Shown here: positions 52,401 to 60,986 of the stretch, one piece after another
How positions within the stretch are numbered: position 1 is the first letter of the stretch
Layout of the letters: each line of letters opens with the position of its first letter
NCBI GenBank assembly: GCA_020635015.1
Contig: JACKAP010000004.1
Location: 186,001-250,000, forward strand
Source: Calditrichia bacterium
GTDB lineage: Bacteria > Calditrichota > Calditrichia > RBG-13-44-9 > J075
Length of the DNA: 64,000 nucleotides
Direction of reading: 5' to 3'
Made by a program: the position numbers and the translations under genes
Notes under the pieces: model-generated
The model's input: only the letters and a program-made list of their open reading frames with translations
What the model was told of the DNA's origin: nothing
The model's database searches: none

Positions 52401-54575
52401 GAGCTGCGCATCCGGGCGCTGGAAGGGCTGCGCCGGATCAATCCGGGCGATGCCTCCACGAAAACGGCGTTGCTGCAGTTTCTGAAGGATCCCGACCCGG
52501 AGGTGCGCCGCCTGGCTCTCCAGGGGCTGATCGAATCCGGGTCGGCTGATACCCGAACTATGGAAGCGCTGGCAGGCCGGTTGGGCGATGCGGATTCCAG
52601 CATCCGTTGGGAGGCAGCCAGAGCGCTGGCCGGTTCCCGGCAGCATGCCGGTGCGGTCGAAAAGTGCCTGGTAGATTTTCTTCGGGATGATCATCCTGAT
52701 GGAAAACAGCCTGAGGCGGCCGAACTGCTGGGAAAGATCCCTTCTGGCGGCGCGCCGGGCGTTTCCGCATTGGAACGGGCGCTTGACAACAATAACACCC
52801 ACATACAATTTGAAGCCGCCCGATCTCTGGCGAACCTCGGACAGCGGAATGAACGAATCCGTGACATCCTGCTACACCAGTTGAGCGATCGTCAGGGTGG
52901 GGCGCGCCGGGAAGCCGCTCTGCAGAGCTTGCTGAAAAGCAGTTTAATTGATTCCCTGGGAACGGTGGCGCTGCTGAATCTTCTGCAGGACCGCGGGGCG
53001 AGCCGTGACTTGCAACTGCTGGCAGCCCGTGCCCTGGGAGAGGTCGAAGTCGATATGCCGCGGCTGCTGAAGGAGCTACAGCTAGTTAGCGATCCGGCCG
53101 TACTGGATATGGCGCTGATGACGCTAGCCCGGAAAAAACCTGAAACCGTAACGGTGCTGGTAGAGATGGTGCCGGATACGGCCGTTCCCCGTGACTTCCG
53201 GCAGGCGGCCGCCGGCACCTTGGGAGAGATTGCCGGTAGCAACGAAAATATCGCAGTGGTGTTGCGCCGGGCGGTGCAGCGTGATATGCTCGACGAAGCA
53301 GCCGTCGCCCTGGGCCGGATGGGCCGGATAGAAAATATCATTGATGAACTGGCAACCTACGCCGGGCATGAGAATGCCGCGTACCGGGAAGCGGCGGTCA
53401 ATGCATTGGCAGCCTACGCCCCGGAAGATCCCCGCAGCATCACGGTACTGCTGACCGCCCGGAAAGATGCTCGCCGGAACATTCGCAGCAGAGCGGAAAC
53501 GGCTTTAAGTGCGCTCGCCTCCCGACATGAACAGGTGGCTGCCGCATTACGGGCGGATCTGTCCGCCGGAAACGAGATGACACAGTTTGCCGCCGCCGGG
53601 ATACTGGCGAGCGGCGGTCTGGCCGATGATTCGGTGGTGGCGGTGTTGTCCCGGCGGATGAACGGCGAGTTTAACCCTGCCAGCCTGGGAGAAACCGCCC
53701 ACCTGTTGCTGAAGGCAGGGCAGCAGAATTCCCGGGCAGTCGCCGTGCTGGGCGATGCGCTGACCAACAGCCATCCCAACGTGCGCAATGCGGCGGCGAT
53801 GGCGTTGGGCAGGCTGGAGAAGCCGAGCAGGACAATCCTCAACGGGCTGCTGGAAACTTTGAAAGATCCCGACGAGAGCGTGCGCAGCACCTCCCTCGCT
53901 TCCCTGCGGAAAGTGGGGTTGCAAGACCCGCGGCTAATCGACGCCCTGAGCGCGCTGACCATCGATTCGGTGGAAACCATCGGTGAGGAAGCGCTGAATG
54001 CCCTGACCGTGCTCCTGAAACCCAAGGCGGAGCGCGACCTGCTGGCGATGCTGGCCCATCCGCTCAGCGGCCATCGTACCGCTGCGGTGCACACCCTGGC
54101 GCTGCGCGATTCGCTGGATCCGGAAACGGTGCAGAAGATCGAACGGATGAAATCCGGCGAGGAGCGCCCCTGGGTCCGCCTCGCCGCCTGGGAGGCCGGT
54201 ATGCTGATCCGCGAGCGGCACTACAAGCTGAGCACTGCTGACCGGCTGCGCCAGCGGGCCGATAGCCTTTTCCAAGCAGCCGATTATGCCGCCGCCGGTC
54301 AATTTTACGCCCGCGCCGCCGGCATCCTGACCGGTCAGGAATACCGCTACACCACCCGCAGCGACTCCCTGCAGGCGGGTCTCGCCAGCTTCCAGGAAGC
54401 CCGCTGCGCTGCCCGCCTGGAGCAGGGCAACCGGGCGATCATCCCGGGCCTACAGCAGGCCCTCCGTTTAAACCCACCGTTGGGCGACACGTTGCGCGCG
54501 GAAACCGGCCGCCCGGGGCATGATTGGGGCAAGTTACTGGATGCGCCGGCATTTCGGGAAATGGTCGGTAAATGA
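49452..54575 (+). CDS. CHAT protease-nSTAND NTPase-TM-HEAT repeat protein
   Basis: 1707 residues. N-terminal CHAT (caspase-like) domain, about 10-215, with the catalytic pair in HYGGHA (His81/His85) and NGCCSRQ (Cys126/Cys127), then GVPAVIGTAQPIDDQAATLL. Next an nSTAND-type NTPase: FVGLHYFRKEDAGIFFGR, Walker A GQSGVGKS (292-299), Walker B LIVILDQVEE (424-433). A single TM helix at about 769-792 (IPGILALLGGLVYLVIQF). About 600 residues of HEAT-like repeats follow (DPEVRRLALQGLIESGS, NVRNAAAMALGRLEKPS), then a TPR-like end. By family logic a sensor-switch-protease: ligand binding triggers NTPase oligomerisation and protease activation, as in immune or cell-death systems. The target is unknown. 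The start has no clear ribosome-binding site. Confidence 0.87.
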   Translation: MNKKQMNNTYTTSALPVIFLAFANDRRDYLYNLTEEQNGIRNALRSAERNGLCEVVYETDTDIDKIFRTFDEYQDRIAIFHYGGHAEDYSLLLKAASGERQYARSEGLMAFLAQQKGLQLAFINGCCSRQQAEALRDAGVPAVIGTAQPIDDQAATLLSIQFYESLAAGRTLDQAWQAAEAKVKTRTGAESGYRVRGGIRRKDEPRVSFPWNLYIRPGAETVQEWNLPRAAHNPLHSLPLPDSYYRQLPPAPFVGLHYFRKEDAGIFFGRGAQVRELYNHICGIFPIILLYGQSGVGKSSLLDAGLLPRIEDKFAVVYARRSQEMGLSGTLDAALQELAGEPGEETKPESEAAPENNRQEQRKAALKLLEETSGKIEENQVRQALQNLIDELHRKAEAAAAPRQELSGVLRQWRRVEEQTGRPLIVILDQVEEKFTRPMPAAPEDELTHFLRTIQPLFAGEDSGIRGKLILSYRKEYHPEIRDTFQALSLPYSEVFLKRLDREGIIEAVRGVNLHEATRWRYRLELEDSEQGNLPEIIADDLLEDRESPVAPVLQIVLKKLWEITPQPPGEPRLFTVGAYQELKQQGVSMSEFFHQQMAQLAENFPREVDSGLALDLLQAHTTRMGSAGSCRREDLLPRYEASPQRLKALLQQLIDLSLLARIDNPASGAADPEAEFTTILAHDTLAPVVIREFNLSDRPGQKAMRVLANRSGGWRDGKEGDVLDETDMAVIKAGTAGMRKLNSDEQRLWEASRQALLQQKKQARRKLWAAASIPGILALLGGLVYLVIQFNTIYENFAPRIYTSQREEIRFTRSAPFEGAVTTGYFVEDLRDENLALSIKENLEIGFGQRNDWKVLAGQLPKLEKGKLLYQTGHTAAGLDTLLALGSDAFMVLAELGVEDERVVALMLKSLADPRSMDLQQTHAALTTMARSVPGVITALGAALQSGDESWQPYALELLLDIGATNPQAAEILRELLKTGDPELRIRALEGLRRINPGDASTKTALLQFLKDPDPEVRRLALQGLIESGSADTRTMEALAGRLGDADSSIRWEAARALAGSRQHAGAVEKCLVDFLRDDHPDGKQPEAAELLGKIPSGGAPGVSALERALDNNNTHIQFEAARSLANLGQRNERIRDILLHQLSDRQGGARREAALQSLLKSSLIDSLGTVALLNLLQDRGASRDLQLLAARALGEVEVDMPRLLKELQLVSDPAVLDMALMTLARKKPETVTVLVEMVPDTAVPRDFRQAAAGTLGEIAGSNENIAVVLRRAVQRDMLDEAAVALGRMGRIENIIDELATYAGHENAAYREAAVNALAAYAPEDPRSITVLLTARKDARRNIRSRAETALSALASRHEQVAAALRADLSAGNEMTQFAAAGILASGGLADDSVVAVLSRRMNGEFNPASLGETAHLLLKAGQQNSRAVAVLGDALTNSHPNVRNAAAMALGRLEKPSRTILNGLLETLKDPDESVRSTSLASLRKVGLQDPRLIDALSALTIDSVETIGEEALNALTVLLKPKAERDLLAMLAHPLSGHRTAAVHTLALRDSLDPETVQKIERMKSGEERPWVRLAAWEAGMLIRERHYKLSTADRLRQRADSLFQAADYAAAGQFYARAAGILTGQEYRYTTRSDSLQAGLASFQEARCAARLEQGNRAIIPGLQQALRLNPPLGDTLRAETGRPGHDWGKLLDAPAFREMVGK

Positions 54576-54624
54576 GCATAATTTACTAAGAACCAACCAG
54601 CGCAATCAATACGCAGATCAATCC

Positions 54625-55857
54625 TTACGGTCTACGCTTTCGCTTTCTCATATAAACGATAACGACGGTAATGAGCGACACGCAGAAACAACTGATCATG
54701 AGCCCGGTGGGAAAGAATTCAAAATAAGGGATAAAACCGATGGCCCCCTGTTCGCTTAGAACGGTTCGGATCAATCCTTTGGTGATGACATCCACACTGT
54801 GGTTGGGAAACGCATTAACCATCACCACGATACTGGTCTGATATTCCGGCAGGTAAACCATGTAGGTCGTGGTGCCGATATTGCCTCCCCCGTGGCCGAT
54901 GGCGTATTTCCCGGAGGCGAAGCTGCGGGTATAGACCTGCACCCCCAGCCCATAAGCCCGCATGTTGGCGACCGGGTTGAATTCCACAAATTGCAGCATG
55001 CTTTTCAGTGATTGCAGTTGCAATACGCGGCCTCCGAAGAGGGCCTGCGACCAGCGTGCTAAACTTGCGGCGCTGGTGAAGATCCCGGAAGATCCGTAGG
55101 TGATGCTCTCATGCGAGGCCCGGGGAAGAAAGGTCACATCCCGAGTCCCGGAGCCAAACTGGAAATTATCCCCATTGACATGCGCCTGGTTGGGCGGGAT
55201 CACTTCCTCCTGGGAGAGGAACATATCATCGATCCCCAACGGCTGCCAGAAATGCTGTTTGAATTCGCTGGATAGGCTTGAGCCGGTTACCCGGTTGATG
55301 ATCATGGCCAGCAGCAGATAGTTGGTGTTGGAGTAGCGCCAGCCGTCACCGGGTGTAAAGTAAGGCGCCTTGATATACGACAGCACCTCTTCAGGTGTCC
55401 ACACTTTGGCGCGGTCTTTTTTCAGATCATCCCAAATTTGCTGATTTTCCCAGAACATATAGAGGCCGCTGGTGTGATTCAGAAGCTGCCGTATGGTGAT
55501 CGTGCTGTCCACATGAGGATAGGCAGGGAGCCATTTCGACAGCGGATCATCCAAAGAGAGAAGATGCGCCTCGACTAATTTCAGCGTCAAAGCCGCCACC
55601 ATGTTCTTGGTGATGCTGCCGATGGCAAACAGCATATCGGGGCTGATCGCCACCGTATCATGTGAAATCCCGCTGGTCCCGGTCCAGATGGTTTCGCCCG
55701 GGAATAGCACCGCTGCAGAAACACCTTTGGTGTCGCTGGCGCGGATTTCCCGGTCGAGCACCGATTGCAGTCGATCTTCGAAGGGTAATTCAGGGGTGGG
55801 AGAACAGAAAGTAAGATAGAGTAAAGAAACCGCGAGGAAAAATGTGATGGTTTTCAT
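54625..55857 (-). CDS. Serine beta-lactamase-like hydrolase (class C/esterase type), membrane anchored
   Basis: 410 residues. Signal with lipobox-like LLYLTFC (Cys18). Active-site motifs of the beta-lactamase/DD-peptidase fold: SITK (Ser81, Lys84), YSN (175-177) and HGGG (322-325). A C-terminal TM helix (LMISCFCVSLITVVIVYM) followed by a basic tail MRKRKRRP. Such proteins may be peptidases, esterases or beta-lactamases; general family placement is sure, substrate is not. Convergent with the CHAT/STAND gene, 49 bases apart. The 55858-55966 gap shows nothing clear. Confidence 0.85.
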   Translation of the reverse strand: MKTITFFLAVSLLYLTFCSPTPELPFEDRLQSVLDREIRASDTKGVSAAVLFPGETIWTGTSGISHDTVAISPDMLFAIGSITKNMVAALTLKLVEAHLLSLDDPLSKWLPAYPHVDSTITIRQLLNHTSGLYMFWENQQIWDDLKKDRAKVWTPEEVLSYIKAPYFTPGDGWRYSNTNYLLLAMIINRVTGSSLSSEFKQHFWQPLGIDDMFLSQEEVIPPNQAHVNGDNFQFGSGTRDVTFLPRASHESITYGSSGIFTSAASLARWSQALFGGRVLQLQSLKSMLQFVEFNPVANMRAYGLGVQVYTRSFASGKYAIGHGGGNIGTTTYMVYLPEYQTSIVVMVNAFPNHSVDVITKGLIRTVLSEQGAIGFIPYFEFFPTGLMISCFCVSLITVVIVYMRKRKRRP

Positions 55858-55966
55858 GATTTATCACCGGCCGTGATCTTATCAAATGCCCACACCTGCA
55901 AGCTAATACCACATCGTATGGACAGGCAACCATTCGGAAAAGAATTGGATTTAGTATACCATATCT

Positions 55967-56611
55967 TCAGTTATCCAGCCAGGTTTCAAGATTAGCGCGC
56001 GTCCTCGCTGCAATGGGCGCCTTCAGTGCTTGATGAATCAGGTCCGCATTACGCTCCCGGGCATACCAGAGTTCAAACAGATCGAGAATGGTCGGATGCG
56101 CTTCCGGGGTTGGAATATATTCGACCACATCACCGGCCTGTAGCTTTCCCGGATTGAGCACCCGGGCATAGGCCCCGGGCCGGCGGGCCTGCCGGAATTG
56201 TTTCACAAATCCCGGATCGCCCATCCGCGCCGCCAGAGTGGCGCAGGGGATACGGGGGGCGGTAACTTCCAGTAAAACATCACGGATCTGGAAGCGGTCC
56301 CCAATGCGGAGTGCGGCGGAGTGAAAGCCGGAAATCGTTAAGTTCTCGCCAAAGGTGCCCGGCGGTAATGTCCGGCCGGTTTCCTCCGACCACCATTGAT
56401 AATCATCCCCGCTGTACAAATACAGGGCCTGATCTTTTCCCCCATGATGTTTTTGATTGCCGATGACATCATCGACCAGCCCGGCGGCGGTTACGCTCAC
56501 TTTCCCGAGCACCGGTTGTTTGAAGATACCGGTTTCGATCAGCTTCTTTCCGGTTTGAAGCTGTTGGCGGACCCCTCGGTTAAGCGATACTACCCGTGAT
56601 TCATTCTTCAA
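55967..56611 (-). CDS. MOSC domain protein (YiiM-like)
   Basis: 214 residues. MOSC marks: TGIFKQPVLGKVSVTAAGLV, GGKDQALYLYSGDDYQWW, LPPGTFGENLTISGFHSAAL, IGDRFQIRDVLLEVTAPRIP with the conserved Cys in RIPCATLAARMGDPGFVKQF. MOSC domains bind sulfur-molybdenum cofactor or deliver sulfur; YiiM reduces N-hydroxylated compounds. It starts 3 bases after the GH53 stop on the same strand, so it is probably cotranscribed with it although unrelated in function. Confidence 0.85.
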   Translation of the reverse strand: MKNESRVVSLNRGVRQQLQTGKKLIETGIFKQPVLGKVSVTAAGLVDDVIGNQKHHGGKDQALYLYSGDDYQWWSEETGRTLPPGTFGENLTISGFHSAALRIGDRFQIRDVLLEVTAPRIPCATLAARMGDPGFVKQFRQARRPGAYARVLNPGKLQAGDVVEYIPTPEAHPTILDLFELWYARERNADLIHQALKAPIAARTRANLETWLDN

Positions 56612-56613
56612 GC

Positions 56614-58014
56614 TTATCCTTTTCCATAATTGATGATTTCGGATTTGATGCGTTTGCCATCGTGGGATATGGCGATGGTATAAATGCCAAAGGGAATGCC
56701 GCTTAATTTGAATTGGGTGGCCTTATCACTGAAACTGCCGGATTGGATGACCTGCTCCAGCGAATCGCTGACCGTGTAATCGATTTTGACCGGGATACTG
56801 CCGAACTGCTTTAGCTTGATATCGCCGGAAAAACTATTGCTCAGGATTTGCACCCGGAGGGCATTGCCACTGTCGACTGCCTTGGTATTGAAGTCGTAGG
56901 CGTACGTCATCCATTCAATCCCGCCCGGTTTCAGTAATTGATTATCAAAATCGAAGAACGTGGCATGTTCCTGGTGCGAACCCTGCCCCCATTGAGTAGA
57001 ACAGGGGCTGGATACCCAGGCGGGCTCCCAATAAATGACCCCCTTGCCGCCGCTGGCGATGACTTCCCGGGTTAAGGCGATCAGCCAATCCCGCTGGTTT
57101 TCCGGGCTGGCCGGGCGGTAATCGGGATGGGTGTCGCTGATGATATTGGCCGCCCGGTCGTTCCATTCGCTGGTCCAGATGTAACCGGTCTCTACCACCA
57201 TCACCGCTTTTTCCGGATATAACTTTCTGAACGTCCGGATCACCTCTCCCGCTTCAGCGATACTGGTGGGCTGGTGCCAGGCCCAATAATAGGAGAGGCC
57301 GATGATATCGAAATCGCTCACGCCATGGGAGATAAACCCATCGATCATCCATTCGGCATTGGCCGGCCCGGCAACATGAATGACGATCTTCACATCACTG
57401 CCGCTGCGCTGTTCAAAATCTCTCACCGCCTTGACGGCATGCTTGAAAAGCGCGGCATTGCGCTCCCAATCCAGCGTCCACACTTTGTTGGCTTCCGGGG
57501 AAAGTAAGATCCCTTTATTAACCTCGTTGCCGATCTGGATCATCTCCGGCAGCAGGTTGTCTTGCTTTAAATCGGTAAGCGTTCGGAAGATATACTGATA
57601 CAACGAATCTTGTAACCGTTCGATGTTATTCACCACCGGCTGCCAGGCGGCCGGAGCAAGCTGTTTGGAAGGATCCGCCCAGCTATCCGATAAGTGAAAA
57701 TCGAGTAACACCTGCATCTGGTTTTGCCTGGCCCGGGCAATGGCCCGTTTCACATCCGCCAGATCGCTGTAGCGTTTGCCCTGGTTGAGGCTGTCGTACC
57801 AGGCCGGGGTATGCCAGAGCCGCAACCGTACTAAATTACAGCCATGATCGGCAAATATGGAATAGGGATCCTTTGCTTCGCCGTCTTCATAATAGGTGAC
57901 GCCGCAATCTTCCATTTCGTTGACATAGGACATGTCCGACCCGAAATAAAAGGATTGCGCCGAGAGCGGCCCGGTGATCATCATGAATAGTAGAATAAGC
58001 GCTTTTCTGGTCAT
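56614..58014 (-). CDS. GH53 endo-beta-1,4-galactanase
   Basis: 466 residues with signal peptide (MTRKALILLFMMITGPLSAQ). The GH53 barrel: FYFGSDMSYVNEMEDCGVTY, VRLRLWHTPAWYDSLNQGKR, QVLLDFHLSDSWADPSKQLA, acid/base Glu164 in IQIGNEVNKG, nucleophile Glu275 in VMVVETGYIW, and KGVIYWEPAWVSSPCSTQWG. A beta domain of about 110 residues follows (VKIDYTVSDSLEQVIQSG, SGIPFGIYTIAIS) without NYPNPFNP, so it is not a standard T9SS cargo and may be periplasmic or surface lipid-free. It cuts beta-1,4-galactan chains of pectin-type arabinogalactan. Confidence 0.92.
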   Translation of the reverse strand: MTRKALILLFMMITGPLSAQSFYFGSDMSYVNEMEDCGVTYYEDGEAKDPYSIFADHGCNLVRLRLWHTPAWYDSLNQGKRYSDLADVKRAIARARQNQMQVLLDFHLSDSWADPSKQLAPAAWQPVVNNIERLQDSLYQYIFRTLTDLKQDNLLPEMIQIGNEVNKGILLSPEANKVWTLDWERNAALFKHAVKAVRDFEQRSGSDVKIVIHVAGPANAEWMIDGFISHGVSDFDIIGLSYYWAWHQPTSIAEAGEVIRTFRKLYPEKAVMVVETGYIWTSEWNDRAANIISDTHPDYRPASPENQRDWLIALTREVIASGGKGVIYWEPAWVSSPCSTQWGQGSHQEHATFFDFDNQLLKPGGIEWMTYAYDFNTKAVDSGNALRVQILSNSFSGDIKLKQFGSIPVKIDYTVSDSLEQVIQSGSFSDKATQFKLSGIPFGIYTIAISHDGKRIKSEIINYGKG

Positions 58015-58055
58015 CGGTATCTGCTTTCCGTCGGGTTTGTTACATTGTAAATTAA

Positions 58056-58227
58056 GTTTTTTGCAGTTTTCAAATCGTCATTGGTCATTGGTCGTTGGTT
58101 ATTGGCAAAGACCTGTCTCAACCAATGACCAATAACCAACAACCAATAACCAACAACCAATAACCAACAACCAATAACCAACAACCAATAACCAACAACC
58201 AATGACGATTTGAAAAGTGCAAAAAAC
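58056..58227. repeat. Large heptamer palindrome (GGTCATT / 12x CCAAYAA)
   Basis: The left arm (58056-58105) ends in GGTCATT, GGTCGTT, GGTTATT; the right has twelve consecutive 7-mers of CCAATAA/CCAACAA/CCAATGA (58122-58205). The flanks are also inverted: TTTTTTGCAGTTTTCAAATC and GATTTGAAAAGTGCAAAAAA. Fills the 58015-58243 gap between GH2 and GH53. Confidence 0.85.
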
Positions 58228-58243
58228 TGAACAAACAACGTAT

Positions 58244-60676
58244 CTATTCAACTTTCAGCGACAGCTTCGCGCTTTTTAAGCCCGTCGCGGAGGCTTCAAT
58301 GTCAATCCGCCCTTTGCTGGATCCCGCTTTGATGATCAACATCGCTTTTCCGTAAAACAGGTTCACTGAAGCCGATTGAAACGGGTTTGTCGATTGCGGA
58401 TTTCCATTTCCGACCCCGGCGATGGTGCCGGCGCCGTTGATGTTAAAATGAACTTCATGGTCTGCCAGCGGGCAGACATTGCCATCCTGATCGATCGCTT
58501 CAACCAGGATGTAGGATAAATCCGCTCCGTCTGCTGTTAAGATATGCCGGTCCGGGCTTAATCTGAGTTTCGCCGAAGCACCGGCTGTCTTCAGGGTTTG
58601 TTCACCAATCTTTTCCCCGGCTTTATAGGCTACCGCTTTTAATTCGCCCGGTTGATAAGGAACCGCATGCCACATGAGCCGGAAACGATCAATCGACCGG
58701 GCGGATTTGGGGTCTTTGCATTGTTTGCCGAGCGACGTCCCATTCAAGAACAGCTCGGCACAATCGCCGTTGGTATAAACGAATACCGGTATGTTTTCCC
58801 CGGTTTTTACTGCCCAGTTCCAATGGGGAAGGATGTGGATGGTGGTTTCATCCGGTTTCCAATAGCTTTTGTATAAGTAATAACGGTCTTTGGGAATGCC
58901 GCATAAATCAACGATGCCGAAATAGGAGCTTCGGGAAGCGTCGTTGTCGGTCAGGCCATTTTCTTTCATCCAGCGATTGTTGTAGGGGGTCGGTTCGCCC
59001 AGGTAGTCAAAGCCGGTCCAGACAAATTCCCCGGCAATGTAGGGCTCTTCCTGCTGCCACATAAAATCATCATCAGCAACTTCGGCCCAGTCCGGCGCAT
59101 TTAGATCATACGAGCTCACTTGCAGCGACCGGGTAAAATCGGTCTTTTTTTCCGGAAGCGGCAATTCATAAAATCCCCGGGTGCTTAAGGTCGAGGCGGA
59201 TTCGCTGACGATGACCGGCTTGTTCGGTTCCAACTGCCGCGCCAGGCGATAGCGGCGTCCATAATTCCAGCTATGCACATCGTAATAATCAAAATGCCGT
59301 AACTTTGCACTTTCATAACTATCGCAAACCAGGGTGACCGGCCGGGTCTGGTCATATTTTTTCAAATAATTAATCATGGTCTGCAGTTTATAAAATCCAT
59401 TGTTCAGGTTCCATTGCACATCACCGATCTCGTTGCCGACGCTCCACAAGAATATCGAAGGATGATTCCGATCCCGCACCACGAAATTGCGGATATTCCG
59501 CTGCGCAAAATTTTCAAATTGGGTGGTGTCGACGATATCCGCTTTTCCGTCATATTTGTCAAATATCTCATTGAAAACCAGCAGTCCCATCCGGTCGCAA
59601 AGATCCAATAATTCCGGGGCGGGAACGTTATGGCTGGTGCGAATGGCATTACAGCCCATATTTTTCATGATTTCCAACTGCCGCTCCATGGCGCGGAGAT
59701 TAAACGCCGCACCCAGCGGACCCAGGTCGTGATGCAAGTTGACCCCTTTTAACTGCACCCGCCGGTCATTCAGATAAAATCCGTGGTCCGCCGTAAAGCG
59801 AATCTCCCGTACCCCGAAAGTGGACGAATAGCGGTCGAGCAGTTGATCGTTTCGGTAGACAGCGGTTTGCAGGGTGTACAGATGGGGATGGTCGATATCC
59901 CAGCGCTGCGGATCGGGGATGGTGAGGGTTGTTTCAAAAATCTTATGCTGGTTAACGGCGATCTTGCCGGTGATGTCCTTTTCGGCAATCACCGATTTTG
60001 CGGGCGAATAAATCACCTGCCGGACCCGGATCTCCGCTTCTGCCGCTGAAAAATTCTTGATGGTTGCGGCGATCCTTATGTCGGCATAATGCGGTTTGAT
60101 AATCGGGGTGGTAATGTAGGTGCCCCAGATGTCCACATGGATCGGGTTGACGGCGATCAGTTGTATCTTGCGGTAAATGCCAGCGCCGGGATACCAGCGG
60201 CTGTCATGTTGCCGGGTGTCGGCGTGGATGGCTAAGAGGTTGTCTTCACCGTAATGAATGAAATCTGTAATATCCACATAAAACGAATTGTAGCCGTAAT
60301 CCCAGCGACCGGCCAACTTTCCGTTCAGGTATATTTGGGGAAAGGCCATGATGCCGTCGCACAGCAGATACAGCCGTTTACCGCGATCCTTTTTCGGAAT
60401 CATCACCCGTTTCCGGTACCAGCCCTCCCCCTTCCAGGGCAGCTTCCCGGTATCGCCATTACCATCTGTGATAAACGGGCCGGCGATGGCCCAATCATGG
60501 GGGATGCGTACGGTTTGCCAATCCGAATCGTCAAATTCTGCTTGATAGGCAAGTTCATGATGACCTTTCGAAAACTTCCACCCCTCACTAAGCCCGGTCA
60601 CGGTTCTTTCCTGGGAGTATGAAAAAGCAGGTAGCATCATCATAAGTAAACATACGGATAAAAATGGGGTTTTCAT
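58244..60676 (-). CDS. GH2 beta-galactosidase
   Basis: 810 residues with signal peptide (MKTPFLSVCLLMMMLPAFSY). Order: sugar-binding N domain (WQTVRIPHDWAIAGPF, YLNGKLAGRWDYGYNSFYVD), Ig-like domain, TIM barrel with GCNAIRTSHNVPAPELLDLC, acid/base Glu416 in LWSVGNEIGD and nucleophile Glu550 in AGEFVWTGFDYLGEPTPYN, then DUF4982-like and Ig-like C-terminal domains (DCAELFLNGTSLGKQ, LRLSPDRHILTADGADLSYI). Cleaves terminal beta-galactosides; between two GH53 enzymes the natural substrate is galacto-oligosaccharide in the periplasm. No T9SS domain. Confidence 0.92.
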   Translation of the reverse strand: MKTPFLSVCLLMMMLPAFSYSQERTVTGLSEGWKFSKGHHELAYQAEFDDSDWQTVRIPHDWAIAGPFITDGNGDTGKLPWKGEGWYRKRVMIPKKDRGKRLYLLCDGIMAFPQIYLNGKLAGRWDYGYNSFYVDITDFIHYGEDNLLAIHADTRQHDSRWYPGAGIYRKIQLIAVNPIHVDIWGTYITTPIIKPHYADIRIAATIKNFSAAEAEIRVRQVIYSPAKSVIAEKDITGKIAVNQHKIFETTLTIPDPQRWDIDHPHLYTLQTAVYRNDQLLDRYSSTFGVREIRFTADHGFYLNDRRVQLKGVNLHHDLGPLGAAFNLRAMERQLEIMKNMGCNAIRTSHNVPAPELLDLCDRMGLLVFNEIFDKYDGKADIVDTTQFENFAQRNIRNFVVRDRNHPSIFLWSVGNEIGDVQWNLNNGFYKLQTMINYLKKYDQTRPVTLVCDSYESAKLRHFDYYDVHSWNYGRRYRLARQLEPNKPVIVSESASTLSTRGFYELPLPEKKTDFTRSLQVSSYDLNAPDWAEVADDDFMWQQEEPYIAGEFVWTGFDYLGEPTPYNNRWMKENGLTDNDASRSSYFGIVDLCGIPKDRYYLYKSYWKPDETTIHILPHWNWAVKTGENIPVFVYTNGDCAELFLNGTSLGKQCKDPKSARSIDRFRLMWHAVPYQPGELKAVAYKAGEKIGEQTLKTAGASAKLRLSPDRHILTADGADLSYILVEAIDQDGNVCPLADHEVHFNINGAGTIAGVGNGNPQSTNPFQSASVNLFYGKAMLIIKAGSSKGRIDIEASATGLKSAKLSLKVE

Positions 60677-60756
60677 TTTTGCTCACCGATGGTTTTATAT
60701 GTCGCTCATACTGAATAACTGTTGTTCGCGCTATGCTCCAAAATTTAATTTATGCG

Positions 60757-60873
60757 GTCATTGCGAGGCGTATGTTGCCGAAGCAATCTCCTGCGGGATG
60801 CGCCCATCTGCAGTTACGCTGGAAGCGATTGTCGAGAGATTGCCGCGCCGCAACATACGCGGCTCGCAATGAC
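60757..60873. repeat. Palindromic element of the GTCATTGCGAG type
   Basis: Left arm GTCATTGCGAGGCGTATGTT (60757-60776), inner AAGCAATCTC/GAGAGATTG, right arm AACATACGCGGCTCGCAATG and AC (60852-60873). Related palindromes are common in many bacterial genomes. With the hairpin at 60946 it accounts for the 60677-60982 gap. Confidence 0.65.
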
Positions 60874-60945
60874 GATACCTGTTTACTGCGTAACATCAGT
60901 GAATAATAATAGCTGCACCAAACTGGGTCCGCTTGACAAACAAAA

Positions 60946-60986
60946 ATAGTATCGTATGACCCGCAGTTTGGATCATACGATACTAT
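60946..60986 (-). terminator. 14-bp hairpin terminator of the T9SS GH53 gene
   Basis: ATAGTATCGTATGA (60946-60959) and TCATACGATACTAT (60973-60986) with a 13-base loop; on the minus strand a T-run (TATTTTTGTTTG) follows. The right arm overlaps the stop codon (60983-60985). Same GTATGACCC core as the terminators at 6844 and 20254. Confidence 0.75.

Noticed and set aside
58122..58205. CRISPR-like array
   Set aside because: Units are only 7 bases with no spacers and no cas genes nearby.
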